Shown one piece after another: positions 9,340-18,263 of a stretch of DNA of 64,000 nt. The DNA is from Amycolatopsis nivea. GTDB taxonomy: Bacteria; Actinomycetota; Actinomycetes; Mycobacteriales; Pseudonocardiaceae. Position 1 is the first letter of the stretch. Every line of letters begins with the position of its first letter. The position numbers were made by a program, and so were the translations under genes. The notes beneath the pieces are model-generated. The model searched no databases. It was not told where the DNA came from and saw only the letters and a list, made by a program, of their open reading frames with translations. Location: positions 1 through 64,000 of the forward strand of contig NZ_SDLT01000025.1 of NCBI RefSeq assembly GCF_004522235.1, in the 5' to 3' direction.

Positions 9340-9944
9340 CCCGCGGCCAGGAACTCCTCCGGAGCGGGGATCGGCACCCGCACCCAGTTGTTCACTCGGG
9401 TGAACGTCGCGCCGCCCATGCGGCCCACCGGGTGGTACACGTCCTGGTCCAGCCGGCCGTCCGGGCGCAGCAGGCGGTCGTCCACCGCGACTCCGACCAC
9501 CTCGCCGAAGACCAGGTGCGAGCCCCGGAACTCCTCGATCTTCACCAGCGTGCATTCCAGGCTCGGGCCCGCCCCGGCGGGATGCGGCGCGGCGATCCGC
9601 ACCCCGGGCGTCCACGACAGACCCACGTGCTCCGCCTCGTCCACTGAAGAGTCCACTGTGGACGCGGTGCGCGCGACCAATTCCTCCTGGCCGCTCAGCG
9701 CGATCGTGATCGCGAACTCGCCCTGTGCCTCGATATTGGCCAAAGTGTCTTTCGGCGCTTCCGAAATCGAGAACAGCACCGTCGGCGGGTCCATGGTCAG
9801 CGGCGCGAAGTAGCTGAACGGCGCGAGGTTCCGCACCCCCGCGCCGTCCACTGTGCTCACCCACGCGATCGGCCGCGGGACGACGGCGTTCTTCACCATC
9901 CACACGAAAGCGCCGCGGTCGGCGTCGGTGTTGCTGCTGTACAC
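9315..9944 (-). CDS. flavin reductase-like FMN-binding protein
   Basis: A 209-residue protein of the flavin reductase-like (FMN-binding split barrel) family. Key blocks are VVPRPIAWVST, NLAPFSYFAPLTMDPPTV, FAITIAL, LECTLVKIEEF and VYHPVGRMGG. It starts at GTG 9944, 6 bp after the amidohydrolase stop, as the last gene of an eight-gene operon. Known: relatives bind FMN and supply reduced flavin to two-component monooxygenases or reduce metals and flavins. No partner oxygenase is in the operon, so its job in the pathway is unclear. Confidence 0.88.
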   Translation of the reverse strand: MYSSNTDADRGAFVWMVKNAVVPRPIAWVSTVDGAGVRNLAPFSYFAPLTMDPPTVLFSISEAPKDTLANIEAQGEFAITIALSGQEELVARTASTVDSSVDEAEHVGLSWTPGVRIAAPHPAGAGPSLECTLVKIEEFRGSHLVFGEVVGVAVDDRLLRPDGRLDQDVYHPVGRMGGATFTRVNNWVRVPIPAPEEFLAAGQHSDAGS

Positions 9945-9950
9945 GAAACC

Positions 9951-11573
9951 TCACTCCGTCACTACCCGTCCCCCGAGCATGGTCAGTTCCGACCGTACGC
10001 TGAGCAACTCCGGACCCGCAGCGGTGACCGGATCGTGGGCGAACACCGCCAGGTCGGCGAGGGAACCGACACGGAGGGTTCCCTTGACGGACTCCGCGTG
10101 TTCCAGCCACGCCGGGCCGGTGGTCCACAGGCGCAGCGCTTCCTCCCTGGTGAGCGGGTTGGCCACCGTGGAGAAGGCGTTCGGGCCGGGCAGGCCGGTG
10201 AAGGTCGCGACGCCGCGGCGCCAGTCCGGCACGGTCACCGGGGCGTCCGAGCTGTCGGCGACCGCCACGCCGTGGTCCAGCAGGGCTCGCGCGGGGAAGG
10301 CGTCGGCCCACCGCTCCTCGCCCAGCACGCGGACCATGGACGGGCCGCTGTAGGTCCGCATCAGCGAACTGGTGATGACCCCGATTCCGGACCGCGCCAG
10401 GCGGAAGAGCACGGCGGTGGACAAGAAGGTGCCGTGGATCAGCGCGTGCCGCGCTTCCGGCCAGGGGTCGACGGCCTGGGCCGCCTCGATCGCGTCGACT
10501 ACCGCGTCCGCGGCCCGGTCCCCGGTCACGTGGACTTGCACGCGCACCCGCCGGACATGGGCGGCCAGGATCAGTTCGTGCAGCTCACGCACGCGCGCGT
10601 CGTCGTCGGGGCCGAAGGTCACCAGGCTGCCGTGCCCGCCGGATGGGTACGCCGAGTGCATCCACGCGGTGCAGTGCGTCGGCACGCCGTCGGCGAACAG
10701 TTTGATGCCGCCGATCCGCAGCAGATCGTCGCCGACCGAGAAATCCGTCTCGTCCAGCAGTTCCGCCAGCGAGGCGGCGGACGTCGTCGGCGACGGCCAG
10801 TTCCAGTGCAGCAGCGCGGTGATCCGCATCCGCAGCCGGCCGGCGGCGTGCAGGTCCCGGTAGTCCTGCCACAGGTCCGGCGGGACGATCGGATCGGTCA
10901 CGCTCGTCATCCCGAGGCCGTTCAACCGTTCCATGCTGCGCACGATCGAATCCAGCCGGACGGACCGGCTCGGCTTCGGCACCAGCGAAGCGACCAGTTC
11001 CTGCGCGCTTTCCACGAGCACCCCGGTCGGCTCGCCGGCGGCGTCACGCACGATCTCCCCAGCTTCCGGATCCGGTGTCGCCGCGGTGATCCCGGCCCGC
11101 GCGAGCGCCGAGCTGTTCGCCCACACCTCGTGGGACGACGCGTGGTGCAGCACCGTCGGTTGCGAGCCAGTCACGCTGTCGAGCCAGGCTCGGGTCGGCA
11201 CCGCTCGGCCGTCAGCGAATTCGGCGATCGTCGTTTCCCGCCAACCGCGACCGACGATCCACTCCCCCGGCGGCGCACCCGCGAACGCACGGGCTACCGC
11301 GGAAAGATCCGGCGCGGCCGAAAGGTCCACACAGAACTCCGGGCCGGCGGCGGCGTGGAAAGCCAGGTGCAAATGCGCGTCGTTCAGTCCAGGTAGGACA
11401 GTCCGGCCCGCCAGTTCGACGACCCGCGCGTCCGGCGCGGCCGCGGCGGAAACCGTCTCGTCGTCGCCGACCGCGGCGATCCGGCCGTCCGACACCAGCA
11501 CCGCGGAAACGGTCCCGACTGCCGGATCGAACGTCCGGACCACTCCGCCGCGCAGCAGCACATCCTCGGTCAT
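9951..11573 (-). CDS. amidohydrolase family protein (YtcJ-like)
   Basis: A 540-residue metal-dependent amidohydrolase of the YtcJ-like (amidohydrolase 3) group. The metal site is seen as NDAHLHLAF near residue 63, HHASSHEVW in the middle, GGIKLFADG, QVHVTGDRAAD and SSDAPVTVPDW toward the C-terminus. Its ATG overlaps the stop of the ABC ATPase by 4 nt, so the two are translationally coupled. Inferred role: hydrolysis of an amide, formamide or cyclic intermediate made from the imported substrate. The substrate cannot be predicted. There is no signal peptide, so it is cytoplasmic. Confidence 0.9.
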   Translation of the reverse strand: MTEDVLLRGGVVRTFDPAVGTVSAVLVSDGRIAAVGDDETVSAAAAPDARVVELAGRTVLPGLNDAHLHLAFHAAAGPEFCVDLSAAPDLSAVARAFAGAPPGEWIVGRGWRETTIAEFADGRAVPTRAWLDSVTGSQPTVLHHASSHEVWANSSALARAGITAATPDPEAGEIVRDAAGEPTGVLVESAQELVASLVPKPSRSVRLDSIVRSMERLNGLGMTSVTDPIVPPDLWQDYRDLHAAGRLRMRITALLHWNWPSPTTSAASLAELLDETDFSVGDDLLRIGGIKLFADGVPTHCTAWMHSAYPSGGHGSLVTFGPDDDARVRELHELILAAHVRRVRVQVHVTGDRAADAVVDAIEAAQAVDPWPEARHALIHGTFLSTAVLFRLARSGIGVITSSLMRTYSGPSMVRVLGEERWADAFPARALLDHGVAVADSSDAPVTVPDWRRGVATFTGLPGPNAFSTVANPLTREEALRLWTTGPAWLEHAESVKGTLRVGSLADLAVFAHDPVTAAGPELLSVRSELTMLGGRVVTE

Positions 11574-12595
11574 ACCGCCGCCAATTCCGGGACGTCGGCG
11601 CTCGGCACCACGGCCTGGTGCTCCGGATGCCAGGCCGCGATCACCTCGTCCCCGGGCCGATGATCGTGCGCGACCCCGGCCGACAGCACCGCACACCCGC
11701 GCGCACCGTCGGAATACCGCAGCCAAATCCGCGTGTGGTCGCCGACGTACACGATGTCGGTCACCTGCGCGCTCGCCCGCTGGTGTCCACTCGGGACTGG
11801 TTCCGCGGAAGTGTGCAGGGTCAACCGTTCCGGCCGCACGATCGTCACCTCCCCTGGCGTCAGCGACAACGCGTTGGACTCCCCGACGAACTGCGCGACG
11901 AACAACGTCTCCGGCTGCTCGTACAATTCCTCCGGGGTGCCGACCTGTTCGATCCGGCCGTCGTTGAACACCGCGATCCGGTCCGACAACGTCAACGCCT
12001 CCTGCTGGTCGTGCGTCACGAAGAGGAACGTCATGCCCAATTCCCGGTGCATGCGCGCGATTTCCCGCTGCAACTGATCGCGCAGCTTCTTGTCCAGCGC
12101 GCCCAAAGGCTCGTCCATCAGCAACGCGCGCGGTTCGTATACCACCGCTCGCGCCAGAGCGACGCGCTGCTGCTGGCCGCCGGAAAGCTGGCGCGGCAAC
12201 CGATCCCGCACCGCCGACAATCCGACCAGTTCCAGCACGTCGTCCACCCGCCGTGCGATCTCCGGCTTCGGCACCTTGCGCTGCGTCAGTCCAAACGCGA
12301 CATTGCGCGCCACCGACATGTGCGGGAAAAGCGCGTATTGCTGGAAAACCACCCCGAGGTTCCGCCGGTGCGGTTTGAGCCGCGAGATCTCCTGACCGTC
12401 CACAGTGATCGATCCGGACGTGAGCGGGGTGAATCCGGCGATCATCGACAGCATGGTCGTCTTGCCCGAACCGGACGGGCCGAGGAAGGTCATGAACTCG
12501 CCGTCGGCGATGTGCAGCGAAACGTCGTCCACGGCAGGCCGGTCGACGCCGGGGTACGCCTTCGTCACGTGTGCGGTCGCGATTCCGTCAGTCAT
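11570..12595 (-). CDS. spermidine/putrescine-type ABC transporter ATP-binding protein
   Basis: A 341-residue PotA/CysA-type ATPase. Walker A GPSGSGKT lies at residues 39-46, Q-loop VFQQYALFPH near 84-92, signature LSGGQQQR from 137, Walker B LLMDEPLGALD from 158, and the H-loop is FVTHDQQEA. A C-terminal TOBE-like domain starts near residue 255 (ALSLTPGEVTIVRPERL). ATG 12595 overlaps the upstream permease stop by 4 nt. With two permeases and a binding lipoprotein it completes a type I importer. Substrate class is inferred from family and from the aminotransferase/dehydrogenase neighbours. Confidence 0.95.
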   Translation of the reverse strand: MTDGIATAHVTKAYPGVDRPAVDDVSLHIADGEFMTFLGPSGSGKTTMLSMIAGFTPLTSGSITVDGQEISRLKPHRRNLGVVFQQYALFPHMSVARNVAFGLTQRKVPKPEIARRVDDVLELVGLSAVRDRLPRQLSGGQQQRVALARAVVYEPRALLMDEPLGALDKKLRDQLQREIARMHRELGMTFLFVTHDQQEALTLSDRIAVFNDGRIEQVGTPEELYEQPETLFVAQFVGESNALSLTPGEVTIVRPERLTLHTSAEPVPSGHQRASAQVTDIVYVGDHTRIWLRYSDGARGCAVLSAGVAHDHRPGDEVIAAWHPEHQAVVPSADVPELAAV

Positions 12596-13410
12596 GATTG
12601 CTCTTTTCGGCGCAGAACGGCGGGGACGAACAGCAGGATGGTGGTGAACACGACGATCAGGCTCGACGCGGCGGCGATCGTCGGGTCGATTTCCAGCACG
12701 ATCGATTCGTACATTTTCACCGGCAGCGTCTTGATCGCGGGCGTCTGCAGGAACAGCGCGACCACGACCTCGTCGAACGACGTGGCGAAGGCGAACACGA
12801 ACCCGGACAGCACACCCGGCGCGATGATCGGGAGCACGACCTTGCGCACCGTCGTCCAGCGCGGCGCGCCGAGGCTCGCCGCGGCTTTCTCCATGATCGG
12901 GTCGTACCCGGCGAGGCTGGTCTGCACCGAGGTGAGCACGAACGGCAGCCCCAGCACCGCGTGCGCCAGCACGAAACCGAGCATCGTGCCGTTCAGCTGC
13001 CAGCGCAGGAAGACGCCGTAAATCGCGACCGCCACGACGATGCCGGGCAGGATCATCGGAGCCATCAGCAGCTGCCGGGCGATGCCCCTCCCCCGCCGCA
13101 TCCGGTCGAGCGCCAGCGCGGCCGCCACGCCGAGCACGGTCGCCAGCGCCGCGGCGAGCACCCCGACCTGGACCGAATTCGCCAGTGCGGCCAGCCATTG
13201 CTTGCTGGTGAAGAACTCCGCGTACCAGTGCCACGACCAGTCCTTCGGCGGGAACTCGAACGTCGAGCCCGCGCCGAAGCTCATCGGGATCACCACGAGC
13301 GTCGGCGCGACGAGCATGAACGCGACGAGCGCGACCCACACGCGCAGGCCCCAGCCGAGGCTCCGCTGCCGCACCGCGGCGGCCCTGCTGATGGACGGAT
13401 TGTCAGCCAC
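12592..13410 (-). CDS. ABC transporter permease (PotC-like)
   Basis: A 272-residue inner-membrane permease with six predicted helices and the EAA-type cytoplasmic loop (KAAASLGAPRWTTVRKVVLPIIAPG). The GTG at 13410 is chosen because GGAGGT lies 7 nt upstream. It overlaps the preceding permease by 8 nt. An in-frame GTG at 13429-13431 is less well placed. It pairs with the other permease to form the translocation channel. Confidence 0.93.
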   Translation of the reverse strand: MADNPSISRAAAVRQRSLGWGLRVWVALVAFMLVAPTLVVIPMSFGAGSTFEFPPKDWSWHWYAEFFTSKQWLAALANSVQVGVLAAALATVLGVAAALALDRMRRGRGIARQLLMAPMILPGIVVAVAIYGVFLRWQLNGTMLGFVLAHAVLGLPFVLTSVQTSLAGYDPIMEKAAASLGAPRWTTVRKVVLPIIAPGVLSGFVFAFATSFDEVVVALFLQTPAIKTLPVKMYESIVLEIDPTIAAASSLIVVFTTILLFVPAVLRRKEQS

Positions 13411-14284
13411 GGTCGGCACCTCCAGCCGCACTGGTGCCCAGCGGCGCGGCCACGCGGCTGAGCACGGCGAGCACCACGAGCGTGACGACCAGCAGGATCG
13501 TCCCGAGCGCGCCGGCGCCCGCGAAGTCCAGCAGGTCGTTGACCTGGGTGCCGATCACCTGGGCGACCAGCGCCTGCTGCGGCGTGCCGAGCAGCGCCGG
13601 GGTGATGTAGAAGCCCAGCGACATGATGAACACCACCGACACCCCCGCCAGCACGCCCGGCATCGACAGCGGCACGTAGACCCGCAGGAAGGCGACCGGA
13701 CGCCGCGCGCCGAGGCTGCCCGCCGCGTGCAGGAGGCTGCGGTCGATGCTGAGCATCGAACTTTGCAGCGGCAGCACCATGAACGGCAGCATCACCTGCA
13801 CCATCGCGACCGTCACGCCGGCCACCGAACCCAGCAGCACGACCCCGTCGATACCGATCGCCGACAGCATCCGGTCGATGACGCCGCCGCGCTGTTCGAG
13901 CACGTACCAGGCGAAGTTGCGCGCCATCAGGCTGGTCCAGAACGGCATCAGCACCAGCAGCGTCAGCACCGACCGGGCGCGACGGCCGACGAGCGTCATC
14001 GCATACGCGTAGGGATAGGCGATGACGAGCGTCGCCACCGTGATGATCAGCGCGGTCCGCAAAGTCCGCAGCAGCACCCGGATCTGCACCTCGTCGCCGA
14101 GCACCGCCAGGTAATTGCCGACCCCGAACGACGGTTCGGTGAAGCTCCGCCACAGGATCACGGCGAGCGGATAGAAGAAGAACACCAGCACCACCGCCGC
14201 GGCGGGGAGCAGCAGCCACGAGGTCCGCCGTTTTTCGCGCCCGGCCCTCGGCACGGCCGGGACGCGGGTCGCCACGGCGGTCAT
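13403..14284 (-). CDS. ABC transporter permease (PotB-like)
   Basis: A 293-residue permease. A basic N-terminal tail is followed by six hydrophobic segments, the first LLLPAAAVVLVFFFYPLAV, and the EAA loop HAAGSLGARRPVAFLRVYVPL. ATG 14284 overlaps the stop of the binding-protein gene by 4 nt, consistent with translational coupling. It is the longer of the two permeases and precedes the PotC-like gene, the usual order in spermidine/putrescine-type operons. Confidence 0.93.
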   Translation of the reverse strand: MTAVATRVPAVPRAGREKRRTSWLLLPAAAVVLVFFFYPLAVILWRSFTEPSFGVGNYLAVLGDEVQIRVLLRTLRTALIITVATLVIAYPYAYAMTLVGRRARSVLTLLVLMPFWTSLMARNFAWYVLEQRGGVIDRMLSAIGIDGVVLLGSVAGVTVAMVQVMLPFMVLPLQSSMLSIDRSLLHAAGSLGARRPVAFLRVYVPLSMPGVLAGVSVVFIMSLGFYITPALLGTPQQALVAQVIGTQVNDLLDFAGAGALGTILLVVTLVVLAVLSRVAAPLGTSAAGGADRG

Positions 14285-15321
14285 CCGGTCGTCCAATCCG
14301 ACCACGCCTTGACCAGCTCGGGCCGGTTCGCCGCCCAATAGCGCACGTTGCTGAGCACTCGCAAGTCCTCCTTGCCCTCGCCCCAGATGTCGAGCTGGCG
14401 GCCGATCTCCGAACGGGCGGCGGGGGCGGCCGTGTTGGCCGGTCCCACGCCCGCCCGCGCGGCGAAGTCCGCCGCTTGCGCCGGTTGCGAGGCGAAGCGG
14501 ATGAGCTTCTTCGCCTCTTCGGCGCGTGCCGTCCCCTTCGGCACCACCAGGACATCCCAGGTCACCGGAACTGGGATGTCAGGCACCACTTTCCAGTTCG
14601 TCGCACCGGCCTTGAGCAGCGAGAACGCCCGCGCGCTGACGATCAGCGCCATGTCCGCCTGCCCGCCGGCCATGCGCTGCTGCTGGTCGCCGTAGGTGCT
14701 GCTGATGGCCAGCTGCGGCCGGATCCGGTCGTACATCCGCAGCGCGCGGCGCATGTCGAGCGGGTACAGCTTGTCCCGCGGCACTCCGTCGGCCAGCAGC
14801 GCCGCCTCGATGGTGCCGACGCTCGGGTCGCCGCCGTAGATGATGCGGCGTCCGGGGAACTGCTTCGGGTCGAAGAAATCCGCGAGTTTCGTCGGCGGAT
14901 GCTTGCCGTAGACCTTCGAGTCGTACATCAGCATCATGCCGAAGAACGCGTCCGGCACCCCGCAGTCGGTGAGCGAGCCCTCCGGGAACCCGGAAGCCTG
15001 CGCGCCCATGTCGACGGGTTCGAGCAGGCTCCCGCACACCGCGGCGGCAGCGGACGCGTCGGTGTCGACGACGTCCCAGGTCACCTTCCCGGCCTCGACC
15101 ATCGCCTTGAGCTTGGCGTTGCTCGACGGGCCGTCGAGGGTGACCGTCGTCCCGGTCTGCTTCTCGTACGGGTCGAGCCACGCGGCGCGCTGGCCCGCCT
15201 GGTACGCGCCTTGGCCGTAGGAAACGAACACGAGCGAGTTCGGCCCGCCCTCGGAAATCGCGCAGCCGGCGGTGGTGAGCAGAAGCGCGGCGGACAACAG
15301 CGTCGGTATCCGGCGTCTCAT
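14281..15321 (-). CDS. ABC transporter substrate-binding lipoprotein (PotD-like)
   Basis: A 346-residue extracellular solute-binding protein. It has a lipoprotein signal with lipobox TAGC (lipidated Cys20) and GGAGGA just upstream of the ATG. Family blocks include VSYGQGAYQAGQRAAWLDPY at the start of the mature protein, WDVVDTDASAA, MLMYDSKVYG and VPVTWDVLVVPKGTARAEEA. It belongs to the bacterial extracellular solute-binding family used by polyamine, iron and related importers. It starts 12 nt after the aminotransferase stop. The ligand is unknown; neighbouring amine-catabolic enzymes favour a polyamine or similar amine. Confidence 0.9.
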   Translation of the reverse strand: MRRRIPTLLSAALLLTTAGCAISEGGPNSLVFVSYGQGAYQAGQRAAWLDPYEKQTGTTVTLDGPSSNAKLKAMVEAGKVTWDVVDTDASAAAAVCGSLLEPVDMGAQASGFPEGSLTDCGVPDAFFGMMLMYDSKVYGKHPPTKLADFFDPKQFPGRRIIYGGDPSVGTIEAALLADGVPRDKLYPLDMRRALRMYDRIRPQLAISSTYGDQQQRMAGGQADMALIVSARAFSLLKAGATNWKVVPDIPVPVTWDVLVVPKGTARAEEAKKLIRFASQPAQAADFAARAGVGPANTAAPAARSEIGRQLDIWGEGKEDLRVLSNVRYWAANRPELVKAWSDWTTG

Positions 15322-15332
15322 GGCTCCTCCGT

Positions 15333-16610
15333 TCAGCTCGCCGCGGCGGCGACGTGCTTGCACAGCACGTCGGCCAAAGTGTCGATCTGGTCCTCGGTGA
15401 TCACCAGCGGCGGGGACAGCACGATGCTGGTCCCGGACGCGCGGACCACCACGCCGTCCGCGCGGCAGCCCGCCTGCACCGGTGCGGTGGGCCGGTCCGC
15501 GAACTCGATGCCGAGCATCAGGCCGACCCCGCGGACCTCGCGCACGTGCGGCAGTTCGGCGAGCGGGTCGAGCCGCTCGCGCAGCCGGGCGCCGAGGACG
15601 GTGGCGCGGTCGAGCAGGTTCTCCTTTTCGATCAGGTCGAGGTTCGCCAGCGCGACCGCGGAGCCGACCGGGTGGCCGTTGTAGGTGAAACCGTGCAGGA
15701 ACGCCGCGCCTTCGGCGAGCTCCAGCACCCTCCGTCCAATGAGGACCGCACCCATCGGAATGTACCCGCTGGTGAGCCCCTTCGCGGTGACGATCATGTC
15801 CGGCTCGATGCCGAAGTGCTCGCTGCCGAACCAGTGCCCGGTGCGGCCGAACGCGGTGACGATCTCGTCCACGATCAGCAGAATCCCGTGTCGCCGCAAT
15901 ACTTCCTGCACGCGCGGCCAGTAGCCCTCGGGAGGCGGCACCATCCCGCCGACGCCGAGCACCGGTTCCCCGATGAACGCGCCGATCCGATGTGGACCGA
16001 TCTCCTCGATCCGCTTCTCCAGCTCGGCCACCAGAATGTCTGTCGCGTTGGGACCGTGCTCGATGCCGTGCGGTTTGCCGAGCCATTCGACGTCCGGCAG
16101 CAGCGGACCGTACCCGGCGCGCAGGCCTTCGATGCCGGTCGCGGCCAGCGAGGCGCCGCCCATGCCGTGATAACCGCCGTGCCGCGCCAGCACCACCGTG
16201 CGCTCGGGCGAACCGGCGTGATGGAAGGCGAGGCGGGCGAGTTTGATCGCGGTTTCGTTGCCTTCCGAACCGCCGTTGGTGAGGAAAACGCGTTCCAGAC
16301 CCGCCGGGGCGAGCGACAGGAGGCGTTCGGCGAGGCGGATCGACGGGGCGTTGGAGTAGTCGCCGAAGGACGAGTAGAACTCCAGCTTGCGGATCTGCTC
16401 GGCGGCGACGTCGGCGATTTCGGCACGGCCGTGGCCGACCGGGCACTGCCACAGGCCGCAGGTGCCGTCGATGTACTGGTTGCCTTCGGTGTCCCAGAGC
16501 AGCGCGCCTTCGCCGCGGTCGAGGACGAGCGGTTCGGCGGGGTCGCCGATGACGGTGTGCGGGTGGATGAGGGTGCGCTGGTCGGCAGCGGCGAGGTCAG
16601 CGGTGGTCAA
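15333..16610 (-). CDS. class III (omega) aminotransferase
   Basis: A 425-residue PLP enzyme of the acetylornithine/omega-amino acid:pyruvate aminotransferase type. PLP-site elements are TNGGSEGNETAIKLAR (phosphate contact), RHGGYHGM, VDEIVTAFGRTG (Asp at about 248) and the Schiff-base Lys at about 277 in TAKGLTSGYIPMGA. Translation appears to start at TTG 16610, with AAAGGA about 8 nt upstream. It lies 24 bp after the dehydrogenase stop. Inferred: it converts an omega-amino compound to an aldehyde that the neighbouring dehydrogenase oxidises, as in GabT/GabD or PuuE-type routes. Confidence 0.93.
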   Translation of the reverse strand: MTTADLAAADQRTLIHPHTVIGDPAEPLVLDRGEGALLWDTEGNQYIDGTCGLWQCPVGHGRAEIADVAAEQIRKLEFYSSFGDYSNAPSIRLAERLLSLAPAGLERVFLTNGGSEGNETAIKLARLAFHHAGSPERTVVLARHGGYHGMGGASLAATGIEGLRAGYGPLLPDVEWLGKPHGIEHGPNATDILVAELEKRIEEIGPHRIGAFIGEPVLGVGGMVPPPEGYWPRVQEVLRRHGILLIVDEIVTAFGRTGHWFGSEHFGIEPDMIVTAKGLTSGYIPMGAVLIGRRVLELAEGAAFLHGFTYNGHPVGSAVALANLDLIEKENLLDRATVLGARLRERLDPLAELPHVREVRGVGLMLGIEFADRPTAPVQAGCRADGVVVRASGTSIVLSPPLVITEDQIDTLADVLCKHVAAAAS

Positions 16611-16634
16611 TGCGGGTTCCTTTCGGGGAGCGGT

Positions 16635-18074
16635 TCAGAACCGCAGAGCGACGGCTTTGGTCTCGGTGTAGGCGTCGATGCCTTCGGCACCGCCTTCGCG
16701 TTCCTGGCCGGAGTTCTTCTGGCCGCCGAAGGGAAGTTCCGGACGCACCGGCGCCGGGTCGTTGACGCCGAACACGCCGAAATCGAGCCGGTCGAGCGTG
16801 CGCCAGATGCGGCGCAGATCGGTGCCGAACACGTAGGCGGCGAGGCCGTAATCGGTGGAGTTGGCGAGTTCGACGGCCTCGTCGTCGGTGCGGAAGGCCG
16901 ACACCGCGAGCACCGGGCCGAACGTTTCCTCGCGGCTGATGAGCATGTCCGGGGTGACGCCGTCCAGCACGGTGGGCTCGAAGAAATGGCCCGGCAGCGC
17001 GGGATCCGTCCACCGGTTGCCGCCGACGAGCACGCGCGCGCCCTTGCCGACCGCGTCCGCCACCTGATTCTCCACCTTCGCCAGACCGGCCTCGTCGATC
17101 AGCGGACCGACGTTGGTGCCTTCGGCGTCGCCCCGGCCGACCTTCAGCGCGCTGGTTTTCTTTTCGATCAAGGAAAGCAGGTCGTCGCGGACGCTTTCGT
17201 GGACGTACAGCCGGTTCACTGCAGTGCAGCTTTGCCCGGCGTTGAAGAACTTCCCGGTGACGACGCCCGCCGCGGCCGCTTCGAGGTCGGCGTCCTCGAA
17301 CACGATCGCCGGCGAGTGCCCGCCCATTTCGAGCGACGTGCGGCGGAGGATGTCGCCGGTCTGTCGCAGCAGGCCCAGTCCGACCTCGGTGGAGCCGGTG
17401 AAGCTGACCTTGCGCAGCCGCCGGTCGGCCAGCAATTCTCCGACGAGTTCCGCGGGCCGCGTGGTGGTCAGCGACTGCAGCACCCCGGCGGGCAAACCGG
17501 TGTCCTGCACGATTTCCAGCAGCGCGGTGGCGATCAACGGGGTCTGCTCGGCCGGTTTCGCGATCACCGGACAGCCCGCCGCGAGCGCGAGCCCGACCTT
17601 GCGAATCAGCATGCTGGCCGGGAAGTTCCACGGCGTGATCGCGAGCACCGGGCCGACCGGCGAGCGCAGCACGAGCCCGGGACCGGCCGCGTTCGCCGGG
17701 GTGACCCGCCCGTACGCGCGGCGGCCCTCCTCCGCGGCCCACTCCAGCATCCGGGCAGCCCCGGCCAGTTCGCCGTTCGCCTCGGCGAGCGGTTTCCCGT
17801 TCTCGCGGCTCAGCAACGCGGCCAGTTCTCCTTGCCGGGCACGGATTCCGGCGGCCGCGGCGCGCAGGTGCCCGCTGCGGGTCTCCGGATCGGTGTCCGC
17901 CCAGCCGCGGGCGGCGCGCGCGGCCGCGGCCAGTGCGTCCCGCGCTTGCTCGGGCCCCGCGTCGGCGGCCTGGCCGAGGACGGCGAGGCTCGCGGGGTCG
18001 ACGACGTCGAACGTCGCCGGGGCGGAATGCCAGCGGCCGTCGATCAGCAAGGTCGCGGCGGCGGTGTCGGGCAT
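16635..18074 (-). CDS. NAD(P)-dependent aldehyde dehydrogenase (succinate-semialdehyde type)
   Basis: A 479-residue aldehyde dehydrogenase and first gene of the eight-gene operon. Catalytic residues are visible: Asn150 in TPWNFP, general base Glu249 in LEMGGHSP, and nucleophile Cys283 in NAGQSCTA. The cofactor loop is SFTGSTEVG. It most resembles GabD-like succinate-semialdehyde dehydrogenases. ATG 18074 is preceded by AAAGG. A perfect 9-bp inverted repeat at 18126-18148 lies in the promoter region. Confidence 0.94.
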   Translation of the reverse strand: MPDTAAATLLIDGRWHSAPATFDVVDPASLAVLGQAADAGPEQARDALAAAARAARGWADTDPETRSGHLRAAAAGIRARQGELAALLSRENGKPLAEANGELAGAARMLEWAAEEGRRAYGRVTPANAAGPGLVLRSPVGPVLAITPWNFPASMLIRKVGLALAAGCPVIAKPAEQTPLIATALLEIVQDTGLPAGVLQSLTTTRPAELVGELLADRRLRKVSFTGSTEVGLGLLRQTGDILRRTSLEMGGHSPAIVFEDADLEAAAAGVVTGKFFNAGQSCTAVNRLYVHESVRDDLLSLIEKKTSALKVGRGDAEGTNVGPLIDEAGLAKVENQVADAVGKGARVLVGGNRWTDPALPGHFFEPTVLDGVTPDMLISREETFGPVLAVSAFRTDDEAVELANSTDYGLAAYVFGTDLRRIWRTLDRLDFGVFGVNDPAPVRPELPFGGQKNSGQEREGGAEGIDAYTETKAVALRF

Positions 18075-18125
18075 CGGGTACGCCTTTCGGTTCGGCGGCT
18101 TCGGGATGCGCCGAGTCTGACCCCT

Positions 18126-18148
18126 AGGTGTTGATTAAGTCAACACCT
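18126..18148. promoter_or_regulatory. perfect 9-bp inverted repeat upstream of the catabolic operon
   Basis: The arms AGGTGTTGA and TCAACACCT are perfect and separated by TTAAG. They are centred 63 bp upstream of the dehydrogenase ATG and lie between the TetR stop and the operon. Position and symmetry fit an operator for a dimeric regulator. It does not resemble the palindrome in front of the TetR gene (18840-18855), so a different regulator may act here. Confidence 0.6.
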
Positions 18149-18263
18149 GAACGGCGACGAAATTCCGGATAGGACAGTGGGAAGTTCTTGCGGCGCAACA
18201 GTATTCGGCAACACTTCGACCCCGGCGGCGTCGCGCGCGGCCGGGGCGGGAGTCGGGGTTCGG

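Noticed and set aside
15354..18134. A 926-codon plus frame over the aminotransferase and dehydrogenase genes.
   Set aside because: Antisense artefact; the reverse strand carries catalytic residues of both enzymes.
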